63,408 nucleotides of DNA from Flammeovirgaceae bacterium UBA2786 (GTDB lineage Bacteria > Bacteroidota > Bacteroidia > Cytophagales > Cyclobacteriaceae). The notes beneath the pieces were generated by a model. It made no database searches and was not told the origin of the DNA. It worked only from the letters and a program-made list of their open reading frames with translations. Positions 34,176-43,010 of this stretch are shown piece by piece. The position numbers and the translations under genes were made by a program. Numbering within the stretch: the stretch's first letter is position 1; the number at the start of each line of letters is the position of its first letter. The stretch covers positions 2,855 to 66,262 of the forward strand of contig DEIA01000064.1 of NCBI GenBank assembly GCA_002352225.1, written 5' to 3'.

Positions 34176-36563
34176 ATGAAATTTCTGAAAAGTATATTCA
34201 TTGGCCTGCTTGTTTTAGTACTGGTAGCCACTATTGGTCTTTATATTTACCTGCAAACCACCAAACCGGTTTACTCGGGCGAACTTGCCCTGGCCGGTTT
34301 ACAAAAACCGGTAACCGTGCATTACGATGAATATGGAGTGCCGCACATTTACGCACAAAACGAAACCGATGCCTACTTTGCGCTGGGTTATGTGCATGCG
34401 CAGGATAGGTTGTTCCAGATGGAAATGATCAGGCGTGCGGCCAGCGGAAGACTTTCGGAAATATTAGGCAAAGACCTGCTGAATGTAGATAAACTTTTTC
34501 GTGCATTACGCATTAACCAATTTGCCGAAGAACACGCCCAGAAATTTTTGCAAACCGATACCGCAGAGTTTCAACGCGCAGCGCTTGCTTACCAAAAGGG
34601 TATAAACGAATTTATCTATACCGGCCAAACTCCGCTCGAGTTTTCCATCATCGGCATTCCAAAAACAGAATTTACGCCAAAAGACATTTACCTGGCTGTT
34701 GGTTTTATGTCGTTTGGATTTGCCGAAGGCTTGCGCGCTGATCCTGTATTGGAAAAAATTAAAACAGAACTTGGTTCTGACTATCTTAAAGACCTGGCCG
34801 TTCAAACGCCATCTAATGCCGTGCGCATTCAAAATTTTGACGGAGAAGGAAAAATTAAAGCAACCGATTCACTGATTGCATTCTTTGGTGAAACGCTTGA
34901 AAAAATTCCTGTACCGCTCTGGCAAGGAAGTAATGGTTGGGCTATTGCCGGAGATCGAACGGCTTCGGGAATGCCAATACTGGCTAACGATACGCACATT
35001 GGATTTGCCCAACCAGCCGTGTGGTACGAAGCCCACATAGAATATCCGGGTTATAAATTCTACGGACATCACATTGCCGGTATTCCATTTGGTTTATTAG
35101 GTCAAAATCATTTTGCCGGCTGGGGGTTAACCATGTTCGAAAATGATGATACCGATTTTTTTTATGAGGAAACTAACGATAGCAATCAGATAAAGTATAA
35201 GGGCGAATGGGTTGACCTGAAATGGCGGAAAGAAACAATTAAAGTAAAAGACGATGTAGATGTAGAACTAACCATTCCGGTTACTCCCCATGGCAGTATG
35301 ATTAGCGGAATAATCGATAACACAGAAAACTTAAAGCCGGCTTCGTTATGGTGGCTGCTCAATCACGAGCCCAATTACGCGTTGCAGGCGGCCTATCAGC
35401 TTAATCATTCACAAAATTTTGCCGATGTTGAAAAAGCAGCTTCATTATTTTCCGTTCCTGGCTTAAACCTGATGTATGCCGATGCGCATGGCAACATTGC
35501 CTGGTGGGCTGTTGCTAAACTTCCGGTGCGGCCCAATCATGTGGTATCCAAATTCTTTTTAGACGGAGCCAGCGGAAACGATGAGTACCTGGGTTTTTAT
35601 GACTTCTCTAAAAATCCACATTCCGTAAATCCTCCATGGGGATATGTGTACTCCGCCAACAACCAGCCTGATAGTGTAGAGGGCGTATTGTACCCCGGTT
35701 ATTATTATCCGCGCAGCCGGGCCGGGCGTATTGATGAGTTGATAAAGGAAAACAAAAAATGGACTGTTGATGATGTGAAAACAACCATACTGGATGTAAC
35801 CTCGCACATGCATGCAGATATTGCTCATCAGTTTGCTGAGATTCTCAAAGCCATCAACAAACCAGAGTATGCAGAATTACAAACTCAACTCCAAACCTGG
35901 AATGGCGATCATACCATGGAGTTAACAGCTCCTTCCATCTATTATAACCTACTATCACAAACTATGCACCTGGCAATGGCCGATGAAATTTCGTATCAGG
36001 CATTTGAGGCTATTGCTGCCACATCGGTTTTGAAGAATAGCTACGAACAGTTTATTGCCAACGCAAACTCTCCGTGGTGGGATGTGAAAGGCACCGAAGC
36101 AAAAGAAACGCGTGCCCAGATTGTTGAGCAGGCTGCCGCCAAAACACTTTCACTCCTTACTTCAGCAGGTGGAAAAAATCCAGGAGATTGGCAATGGAGA
36201 AAAATCCATACGCTTACACACAAACATGCCTTTGATGCTGTAAAACCTTTGCGCAATTTCTTCAATGTTGGTCCTTTTGAAGTACCGGGTGGAAGTGAAG
36301 TAATCAACAATCTGCACTTTGCGTTAGATACAACCGGCTATTTTTCTGTGGATGGTGGCCCTGCTTTGCGCAAGATTACCGATTTTGCTGATGCCGAAAA
36401 TGGGATCAGCGTTTCTCCATCAGGGCAATCGGGTAACGTAATGAGCGCCCATTATAAAGATCAGGCCGAAATGTTTGCCACCGGAAAATTCAGAAAGATG
36501 CTGATGAACAAATCTGAAATTGAATCAGGTAAGCGTAAGCTCATCCTGAAACCAAAAGGATAA
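34176..36563 (+). CDS. Penicillin acylase-family Ntn hydrolase
   Basis: The product is 795 residues from ATG 34176, where a signal-anchor helix follows (FIGLLVLVLVATIGLYIYL); a 28-codon upstream extension from GTG is rejected. The alpha chain contains DEYGVPHIYAQNETDAYFALG and HAQDRLFQMEMIRR. The autoproteolytic site is WQGSNGWAIAGDRTASG, the Ser after Gly being the beta-chain nucleophile. NDTHIGF and PGLNLMYADAHGNIAWW follow. Such enzymes are processed in the periplasm and cleave amides of penicillins, acyl-homoserine lactones or other acyl amino acids; the substrate is unknown. It is divergent from the VanX-like gene. Confidence 0.92.
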   Translation: MKFLKSIFIGLLVLVLVATIGLYIYLQTTKPVYSGELALAGLQKPVTVHYDEYGVPHIYAQNETDAYFALGYVHAQDRLFQMEMIRRAASGRLSEILGKDLLNVDKLFRALRINQFAEEHAQKFLQTDTAEFQRAALAYQKGINEFIYTGQTPLEFSIIGIPKTEFTPKDIYLAVGFMSFGFAEGLRADPVLEKIKTELGSDYLKDLAVQTPSNAVRIQNFDGEGKIKATDSLIAFFGETLEKIPVPLWQGSNGWAIAGDRTASGMPILANDTHIGFAQPAVWYEAHIEYPGYKFYGHHIAGIPFGLLGQNHFAGWGLTMFENDDTDFFYEETNDSNQIKYKGEWVDLKWRKETIKVKDDVDVELTIPVTPHGSMISGIIDNTENLKPASLWWLLNHEPNYALQAAYQLNHSQNFADVEKAASLFSVPGLNLMYADAHGNIAWWAVAKLPVRPNHVVSKFFLDGASGNDEYLGFYDFSKNPHSVNPPWGYVYSANNQPDSVEGVLYPGYYYPRSRAGRIDELIKENKKWTVDDVKTTILDVTSHMHADIAHQFAEILKAINKPEYAELQTQLQTWNGDHTMELTAPSIYYNLLSQTMHLAMADEISYQAFEAIAATSVLKNSYEQFIANANSPWWDVKGTEAKETRAQIVEQAAAKTLSLLTSAGGKNPGDWQWRKIHTLTHKHAFDAVKPLRNFFNVGPFEVPGGSEVINNLHFALDTTGYFSVDGGPALRKITDFADAENGISVSPSGQSGNVMSAHYKDQAEMFATGKFRKMLMNKSEIESGKRKLILKPKG

Positions 36564-36619
36564 CTATATACTAAAATAATTCCATTCCTTAGAGGGTACC
36601 ACAACTGAACTAAATTAAA

Positions 36620-37801
36620 ATGGATATTAATTTTTTACGACACCAAACACCAGGCTGCAAAAGTAAAATTCATTTTAACAATGCAGGTGCTTCGTTGCCT
36701 CCGCAACAAGTAGTGGAGACCATTACCGAACATCTTACCCTCGAAGCCACAACCGGTGGGTATGAAGCAGCGGATCTGAAAAAAAATGAGATAGCTGGTT
36801 TTTATCACACAGCCGCTAAACTTCTCAATTGCAAAGCATCAAACATTGCGTTTACCTCAAGCGCTACCAATTCGTTTGCCCGGGCATTATCGTGTATTCC
36901 GTTTAACCCGGGCGATTCGCTTCTGCTTGCCAACGAAGACTACATTTCTAACCAACTTGCCTTTTTATCGCTGCAAAAAAGATTTGGGATCAAAATCGTA
37001 CGGGCAGCCAGCTTGCCCAAAGGCGGTGTAGATGTGGACGATATGAGACGATTAATGGATTTACATAAACCCAAATTAGTTTCGTTAACGCACGTCCCCA
37101 GCAACACCGGTTTGATACAACCCGTAGAGGCGGTTGGCGAACTTTGTGCCGAGCGTGATATTTATTACTTAGTAGATGGCTGCCAATCGGCCGGGCAGCT
37201 TCCGACAGATGTTCAGCAAATTAAATGCGATTTTTTTACAGCCACGTTGCGTAAGTTTTTGCGTGGCCCGCGCGGTGCCGGTTTTCTTTATGTGTCAAAC
37301 AAAGTGATTGAACGCAAGCTAGAGCCCTTGTTTATCGATTTGCGTGGAGCAGAGTGGATTAAAGCCGATGAATACGCACCCCGCATGGACGCCCTTCGGT
37401 TTGAAGATTGGGAACTTCCTTACCCTTTGGTAATGGGAAGTAAAGCTGCAATTGATCTGGCCGTTTCGCTTGGGCTGAATGAAATTCAAAAACGCAACAC
37501 TACTCTATGCAATCTGATAAAGACGGGTTTAGCTGCGTTACCTCACATAACATTACTCGACAAAGGAACCAGGCAAAGCAGCATCATTACAATAAAGTTT
37601 AACAACAACCTGAAAGGAACCGATGTATTAAATACCCTTCGCGCTAAGAATATAAACACCTCTATTGGGTATAGGAATTTTGCATTGATTGATTTCGATG
37701 CCAAGCAGGTAGACTGGGCCTTGCGTATTTCGCCTCATTATTACAACACCGAAGAAGAGGTAACCATTTTGCTAAACGCTATTACAAAATTAGTAGCATG
37801 A
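36620..37801 (+). CDS. Class V aminotransferase family PLP enzyme
   Basis: The 393-residue product belongs to the cysteine desulfurase / isopenicillin-N epimerase branch: IHFNNAGASLPPQQV at the start, TSSATNSFARAL (phosphate cup), SLTHVPSNTGLIQPV, YLVDGCQSAGQLP with the PLP Asp, and the Schiff-base Lys in TATLRKFLRGPRGAGFLY. The C-terminus ends INTSIGYRNFALIDF and WALRISPHYYNTEEEV. It could be a desulfurase, a C-S lyase or an epimerase; no SufE/SufU or scaffold gene is nearby, so it is not the housekeeping IscS. The next gene overlaps by four bases, so the two are translationally coupled. Confidence 0.88.
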   Translation: MDINFLRHQTPGCKSKIHFNNAGASLPPQQVVETITEHLTLEATTGGYEAADLKKNEIAGFYHTAAKLLNCKASNIAFTSSATNSFARALSCIPFNPGDSLLLANEDYISNQLAFLSLQKRFGIKIVRAASLPKGGVDVDDMRRLMDLHKPKLVSLTHVPSNTGLIQPVEAVGELCAERDIYYLVDGCQSAGQLPTDVQQIKCDFFTATLRKFLRGPRGAGFLYVSNKVIERKLEPLFIDLRGAEWIKADEYAPRMDALRFEDWELPYPLVMGSKAAIDLAVSLGLNEIQKRNTTLCNLIKTGLAALPHITLLDKGTRQSSIITIKFNNNLKGTDVLNTLRAKNINTSIGYRNFALIDFDAKQVDWALRISPHYYNTEEEVTILLNAITKLVA

Positions 37802-38385
37802 CTTTCCGAAACGCCCTGCTTATCGTACTCATTATTGAAGTAGGCGTTGCCTTGCTTGCGGTTATCAACTTTGGTACTTCACTGGAGGCACTACAGGCCG
37901 TTACCCGGTTTTCTGGAAGAGCTTCTCTCGCTATTTTCAGTTTTATCTTTTTATTTCACAACCACCGACAAATAAATCTGAATAAAATACTTTCTGACAA
38001 ATACTTTTTGGTGTTTGCCATTGCACACGCCATTCATTTAGGGGAGTTACTCGCATATGTTTTTCTTTCCGGCAATCAGGTAGTGCCAACGCGAGCAGCC
38101 GGTGGTTTTCTGGCTTATGTTTATATTTTTCTAATGCCTTACCTCCAATACAAAGTGGATACTAATCGCTTATCTGAAAAAAAATTCAAAACCATCACGC
38201 TTGTCTACCTCTATTATGTTTGGTCTGTTTTCTTTTTAACCTATCTGCCACGGGTACGTGGAGAAATACAAAATGCAGGCGGATCGTACACAGAATTTGT
38301 AATTCTGCTGGCCTGGGTTTCTACCATGATGGGCTTTAAGTTCTCTGCCATGTTAAAGCCCAGATCGCGTACGCGGATCGATTAA
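37798..38385 (+). CDS. Polytopic membrane protein, ferric-reductase-like fold suspected
   Basis: The 195-residue product has about six hydrophobic helices. Two helices carry conserved-looking histidines, FIFLFHNHRQINLNK and FAIAHAIHLGELLAYVF, preceded by RFSGRASLAIFSF. This arrangement resembles the ferric reductase-like transmembrane group, in which paired His residues bind b-type haem. It starts in ATGA overlap with the class V aminotransferase stop, suggesting a coupled function. No FAD or NAD domain is present. The membrane topology is certain; the fold assignment is tentative. Confidence 0.65.
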   Translation: MTFRNALLIVLIIEVGVALLAVINFGTSLEALQAVTRFSGRASLAIFSFIFLFHNHRQINLNKILSDKYFLVFAIAHAIHLGELLAYVFLSGNQVVPTRAAGGFLAYVYIFLMPYLQYKVDTNRLSEKKFKTITLVYLYYVWSVFFLTYLPRVRGEIQNAGGSYTEFVILLAWVSTMMGFKFSAMLKPRSRTRID

Positions 38386-40040
38386 GCCTTTACCGGTTCG
38401 CGATGACCCACCCAGGTAAACCGCTTTGCCACATACTCGGGATTAGTGAACGATGCATTACCCGATGGGTTACCTCCTGTAACATGGAAATCAGAAAACG
38501 CTGCATTCTGATTCATGTAAATTCCACCGGTAAGATTAAACGAAACCGGTGTAGCCGCTAAAGCCATTTCATCAGCAATTTTTTCACGAACAACAATATC
38601 GGTGGTATAGGCTCCGCACGAGATAGCCCCGTGCGTCTTTGCCAATTCTTGTGCAAGCGCAATTGACCCGTTGGTATTTTTAGTTTTGATCAATAATACA
38701 ATTGGTCCAAAAAGTTCTTTACTGAATACATCTTTCCTGGACGCATCTACCTCAACCACCACAGGCGTAGCCACGCGGGCTTGCTTAAACATCGGGTTCT
38801 CGAAGGTGCGCGTTTTTAGCCAAACCTTGCCTGGTAATGCTGTTGCTTCATCCAGCCGTTCGCAAGTCTTTTTGTTTTGTACTGCACCCAGCACAAACGG
38901 TCCGGCTTTGGGGTTATCTACCAGGCTATTAATATTGGCTACTAATTTTTCAGCAAACTGTTCGAAGGTTATGGTTCCGGTAGCCGTTTTAATTCCACCT
39001 TCGGGAATAAAAAAGTTTTGCGGTGCCGTACACATCTGGCCGCTGTAGAGATTAACAGAGAATGCAAGATTGGCGGCTACTTTATCTGCATCTTCAACAG
39101 AATCGAGAATTACAGAATTTACACCCGTCTTTTCGGTGAACACAATTTTGCCAGGTAAGGCTTCCAGATAACTTCCAAAAACCGAATTGCCTGTAAAGTC
39201 AATCAGCTTTACATCTGCATGCTCAGCCAACTCTTTAGTAATCATCTTATCAAACGTATCTACAGCAAGCTGGCAGGTATTCGGATTGAAGTTATGCTCA
39301 CTTAATACTTGCTGAAGTTCGGCTACGAAAATGGCAATGGGTAAAATTGCTCCGGGGTGTGGCTTTACAATAACGGTATTACCTGTTATTAAACTTCCAT
39401 AAATCCCGGTAACGGAATTCCATGTGGGAAAAGTAGAACAACCAATCACTACCGAAATTCCTTTAGGAACGGCACGCCATTCTTTATTTAACTGAATGTT
39501 GAATTTACCCATGGGTTTATCCCACAGCGCAGTGCCCGGCACACGCGAAAGTTCTTCGTAACCGGCTGCAATAGCTTCTAATGCCCGATCGGCCGCATGC
39601 GGACCAGAGGCCTGAAACGCCATCATATAACCCTGCCCGGTTGTGTGCATGGTTGCGTAGGCAATTTCAAAAAATCTTTTCTTAACCCGCTCAAGCGATT
39701 CAATCAGAATTTCGGCACGATCTTCTTTAGATATTTTGCGCCATTCATGAAACGCTTCTTTCGATTTTGTAATCAGGGTTTCAACTGTAAATGTGGGGTA
39801 ACTAATATTCAATGGTTGTTGCAGATAAGGCGATTCTTCCTGTCCGGCCCAACCGCTTTCGCCTATTTGTTTTAATTCTGTAAACCGTTTGCCTAGTGCC
39901 GTTTTAAATTTAGTTTGTCCGTCTGCATCGGCTGTTTCGCCATAGATGGCTGGTGCCGGGTGCTCGGGATATGCCGCATAGAATGTACGGGCACGCAGGG
40001 CTTCTATAGCTTTGGTAAGTAACGTATGGTGAGAAGTCAT
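38382..40040 (-). CDS. paaN: PaaN-type aldehyde dehydrogenase (phenylacetate degradation family)
   Basis: The product is 552 residues from ATG 40040, five bases after the upstream gene's stop; a GTG ten codons earlier overlaps that gene and is less likely. It begins MTSHHTLLTKAIEALRARTF and has aldehyde-dehydrogenase features: FPTWNSVTGIYGSLITGNTV with VKPHPGAILP, FTGNSVFGSYLEAL and, around the catalytic Cys, NLYSGQMCTAPQNFF. The family is annotated in phenylacetic acid degradation (a PaaZ-like protein without the hydratase part). No other paa gene is in the window, so the role is uncertain. The stop overlaps the preceding convergent gene by four bases. Confidence 0.85.
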   Translation of the reverse strand: MTSHHTLLTKAIEALRARTFYAAYPEHPAPAIYGETADADGQTKFKTALGKRFTELKQIGESGWAGQEESPYLQQPLNISYPTFTVETLITKSKEAFHEWRKISKEDRAEILIESLERVKKRFFEIAYATMHTTGQGYMMAFQASGPHAADRALEAIAAGYEELSRVPGTALWDKPMGKFNIQLNKEWRAVPKGISVVIGCSTFPTWNSVTGIYGSLITGNTVIVKPHPGAILPIAIFVAELQQVLSEHNFNPNTCQLAVDTFDKMITKELAEHADVKLIDFTGNSVFGSYLEALPGKIVFTEKTGVNSVILDSVEDADKVAANLAFSVNLYSGQMCTAPQNFFIPEGGIKTATGTITFEQFAEKLVANINSLVDNPKAGPFVLGAVQNKKTCERLDEATALPGKVWLKTRTFENPMFKQARVATPVVVEVDASRKDVFSKELFGPIVLLIKTKNTNGSIALAQELAKTHGAISCGAYTTDIVVREKIADEMALAATPVSFNLTGGIYMNQNAAFSDFHVTGGNPSGNASFTNPEYVAKRFTWVGHREPVKA

Positions 40041-40044
40041 AATT

Positions 40045-40764
40045 TCATTTGTTTTGCGATCCAAAAACACGCTTCAATAAATCGGTTGTACGGGCTATCG
40101 GATCTTGTCTGATGTTCTTTTCCTCTTTGGCTATCATGGTAAAAAGTCCCTGAATGGCCATGTCTGTAGCATAATCATTCAAATCGGGGTTAACTTTTTG
40201 TACCAATGGTATGTTGTTGTAACGGGTAACAATATCGGTATAATACTTAGTGGCGTTTACCTTATTTAATGCGCTTTCTACCACGGGTTCAAATTTTTGT
40301 TTTAGTTGTGCTGTGGTGGTTCGTTTTAAATATTGCGTGGCGGCATCCTGATCGCCCTTTAATATTCCCCAGGCATCCTCAATAGTCATTTGTTTAATGG
40401 CTGCAATAAAAATTGGTTTAGCTTCTTTGGCTGCTTCTTCTGCACCCCGGTTAAGCGTCATAACAAATTTATCTACTTCACCGCCTAAGCCTATCTGGCG
40501 CAATCTATCCTCTACCTTTTTTACATCCGGAGGAAACGGAATTTTTATTTCAGGGTTCTTAAAATATCCATCTAACTGCGAAACAATATCCGAACCATTT
40601 GAAATACCTTTAATCAGGGCTTCCTTCAGGCCATCCCCTACCTCGGCTGTGGTTAATGGTTTTTCGCCCGTCATCATTTTATTCGCATCAGACAAAGCCT
40701 GATTAATTTGTGCCGAAGTACAGGCCGTTAGCAAAAAAGAAAGTGCAATGAGTGTTTGTTTCAT
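40045..40764 (-). CDS. DUF4197-family lipoprotein
   Basis: The product is 239 residues from ATG 40764, with a lipoprotein signal (MKQTLIALSFLLTACTSAQ, Cys after LTA). The mature part is alpha-helical with the DUF4197 pattern AEVGDGLKEALIKGISNGS, MTIEDAWGILKGDQDAATQYL and PDLNDYATDMAIQGLFTMIA. The family is periplasmic and of unknown function, occurring widely in Bacteroidota and Proteobacteria. paaN starts four bases after its stop, an unexpected pairing. The longer open frame upstream (33 extra codons) would bury the signal peptide. Confidence 0.88.
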   Translation of the reverse strand: MKQTLIALSFLLTACTSAQINQALSDANKMMTGEKPLTTAEVGDGLKEALIKGISNGSDIVSQLDGYFKNPEIKIPFPPDVKKVEDRLRQIGLGGEVDKFVMTLNRGAEEAAKEAKPIFIAAIKQMTIEDAWGILKGDQDAATQYLKRTTTAQLKQKFEPVVESALNKVNATKYYTDIVTRYNNIPLVQKVNPDLNDYATDMAIQGLFTMIAKEEKNIRQDPIARTTDLLKRVFGSQNK

Positions 40765-41015
40765 ATAAAGTAAAATCAACAACGAAGGTATAAAAAAGAA
40801 TGTGTTGGTAATCACACATGTTAATCGCATCAAATTATTTGAATGCATACTGCAAATAGTCAACCTGCCGGTTTGAGCTTGTTTAAACCATTAAAATCGA
40901 TACAGAAAAGTCTTCAACCCGTTTAACTCAGGCGTTTGAAACGATGTTTTGCGCAACACCCGCAATGAAATGATACGAAAAGACTATTTTGCCAATCATT
41001 TATAAACCTCCAGCT

Positions 41016-42260
41016 GTGAAAAAAATAGTAGCCGAACTGATAACGATAGGTGACGAAATTTTATATGGGCAAATTGTGGACACCAATTCGCAATGGATGA
41101 GTACCGAGTTAGATAAAATTGGAATTAAGGTAGTACGCAAAACCACCGTAGGCGATTTGGAAAGTGAAATTCTTGCTGTTTTCGCGGAAGCCGAAACACG
41201 TGCCGATGTAATTCTGATAACAGGAGGCCTGGGCCCCACCAGCGATGATCTGACCAAAGATTGTCTGGCTAAATTTTTCAATTGCAGCATAACCATTCAC
41301 GAAGAAGCGTTGGCTGAAGTAACTGAGTTTTTTAAAAGCAGAGGCCGCGAACTTACCGAGTTAAATCGCCAGCAAGCAGCTTTGCCCACAGCCTGCCAGA
41401 AAATTACAAACGCGCTGGGCACCGCACCGGGTATGTGGTTCGATAAACGAGACAAGGTTTTTATGTCGATGCCAGGCGTACCGCACGAGATAAAAAAAAT
41501 AATGACCGATCATGTTATTCCACGCCTTAGCAAGAAATATCAATTGCCGGTTATCCATCATAAAATAATTCGCACAATAGGAATTGGCGAGTCATTTCTG
41601 GCCGAAAAAATTGCGGATTGGGAAAATGCACTGCCAAAACATATTAAACTGGCATACTTGCCTAGCTTGGGTGAGGTGAAACTTCGCCTTACGGGATTTG
41701 GCACCTCGCTTCAACAACTGGAAAGCGAAACCAATGTATGGGTTGAAAAATTAAAAGAACGGGTGGGGCAGTTTATTTATGGTTTTGGCGAAGACCCGAT
41801 CGAAGTTGTGTTGGGCAAAACCTTGCGCGACCGAAACCTTACCTTGTCGATTGCCGAAAGTTGCACCGGTGGTTATCTCTCGCATTTGATTACGAGTGTG
41901 CCGGGCAGTTCAGAATATTTTTTAGGTACTATGATACCGTATGCCTACGAAATAAAAATGCGGCAGTTGGGTGTAAAACCCGAAACGCTTGAAAAGTATG
42001 GTGCCGTTAGCGAACCTACTATTATTGAAATGGCCAATATTGTTCGCGCTAAATTCAGCACCAGCATTGGCGTGGCCACCAGTGGCATTGCCGGCCCCGG
42101 TGGGGCCACCCCCGATAAACCCGTGGGCACGGTGTGGATTGCCTATAGCGACAAACATCAGACGGTTACCAAAAAACTTCAATTAACCAAAGACCGCGCG
42201 CTGAACATCCGGCTGGCAAGCATAGCTGTGCTAAATCTGATAAGACAAAGTTTACCTTAA
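41016..42260 (+). CDS. cinA: CinA: nicotinamide-nucleotide amidase / competence-damage protein
   Basis: The product is 414 residues from GTG 41016; the TTG nine codons upstream is less likely. The N-terminal molybdopterin-binding-like domain starts AELITIGDEILYGQIVDTNS and includes ITGGLGPTSDDLT. The C-terminal PncC domain carries LSIAESCTGGYLSHLI, TSGIAGPGGATPDKPVGTVW and ends near LNLIRQ. It recycles pyridine nucleotides by deamidating nicotinamide mononucleotide; the N-terminal domain has ADP-ribose hydrolase activity in studied enzymes. The gene stands alone, followed by a 116-base gap with a short tandem repeat. Confidence 0.94.
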   Translation: MKKIVAELITIGDEILYGQIVDTNSQWMSTELDKIGIKVVRKTTVGDLESEILAVFAEAETRADVILITGGLGPTSDDLTKDCLAKFFNCSITIHEEALAEVTEFFKSRGRELTELNRQQAALPTACQKITNALGTAPGMWFDKRDKVFMSMPGVPHEIKKIMTDHVIPRLSKKYQLPVIHHKIIRTIGIGESFLAEKIADWENALPKHIKLAYLPSLGEVKLRLTGFGTSLQQLESETNVWVEKLKERVGQFIYGFGEDPIEVVLGKTLRDRNLTLSIAESCTGGYLSHLITSVPGSSEYFLGTMIPYAYEIKMRQLGVKPETLEKYGAVSEPTIIEMANIVRAKFSTSIGVATSGIAGPGGATPDKPVGTVWIAYSDKHQTVTKKLQLTKDRALNIRLASIAVLNLIRQSLP

Positions 42261-42270
42261 GAAATTCTAA

Positions 42271-42310
42271 TTCTGTAGTATTCTGGCTGGTTCTGTAGCG
42301 CTTCTGGCTT
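42271..42310. repeat. Two-copy 20-base tandem repeat
   Basis: TTCTGTAGTATTCTGGCTGG at 42271 is followed by TTCTGTAGCGCTTCTGGCTT at 42291. It begins ten bases after the cinA stop, and no hairpin is formed. Its role is unknown. Confidence 0.45.
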
Positions 42311-42338
42311 CAACCTATAAATCGAGCGGGTTTTTTGT

Positions 42339-42346
42339 TACCTTTG
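42339..42346 (+). promoter_or_regulatory. -7 box of the cold-shock-domain gene
   Basis: TACCTTTG is an exact TAnnTTTG, 30 bases before the ATG at 42377. A leader of about 25 bases is implied, much shorter than that of proteobacterial cspA. No -33 TTTG is evident. Confidence 0.5.
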
Positions 42347-42376
42347 CCTTCAGTTCGGGGCAACTAAACCAAAAGC

Positions 42377-42832
42377 ATGGCCAGACCACAAGAAACATTC
42401 AATAAAAAAGAATTAGAGAAAAAAAGACTCCAGAAAAGACAGGAGAAAGAACAACGCAAAGAAGAGCGTAAGGCAAATGCCAATAGTGGCAAATCTTTTG
42501 AGGATATGATTGCCTACGTTGATGAAAATGGAAATATTACCTCCACTCCTCCCGATCAAACCCGAAAAAAATCCATTAAAGCAGAAGACATTGTAATTGG
42601 TTCAAGAAACATTGGTAGCTCAAACCCAGTGGGCGATGCCAGAACGGGTACAGTAGCCTTCTTCAATACCTCAAAAGGTTTTGGCTTTATTAAAGATTCG
42701 CAATCTGGCGAAAGCATTTTTGTGCACCTCAATGCACTTTCATCACCCATCAAAGAAAACGATAAAGTATCATTTGAAGTTGAACGCGGCCCCAAAGGAC
42801 TTAGCGCAACCAAAGTAACCGTAATCCAGTAA
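42377..42832 (+). CDS. Cold-shock-domain protein with charged N-terminal extension
   Basis: The 151-residue product has a lysine/arginine/glutamate-rich N-terminal helix (about residues 8-35, for example KKELEKKRLQKRQEKEQRK) and a short linker. A complete C-terminal cold shock domain follows (about 87-151), with RNP1 SKGFGFIKD and RNP2-like ESIFVHLNAL. It binds single-stranded RNA or DNA. The charged extension, absent in ordinary 67-residue CspA, probably adds nonspecific RNA contact; this type is common in Bacteroidota. Confidence 0.9.
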   Translation: MARPQETFNKKELEKKRLQKRQEKEQRKEERKANANSGKSFEDMIAYVDENGNITSTPPDQTRKKSIKAEDIVIGSRNIGSSNPVGDARTGTVAFFNTSKGFGFIKDSQSGESIFVHLNALSSPIKENDKVSFEVERGPKGLSATKVTVIQ

Positions 42833-43010
42833 GCTCGTTTCTGTATTGCCTTTGTAATGGATTTTGGTCTCATATCCATACATTATTTTCAAAACACAAG
42901 CCAGTTAGCCATGCGTATTGGGTTAATTCCTCAATCCCCCAAATCGACTTTGGCCTGTTTCAATCCTGCTAAAAATGTTAACTTGCACAGCTAAAACAAC
43001 CGATTGAACC

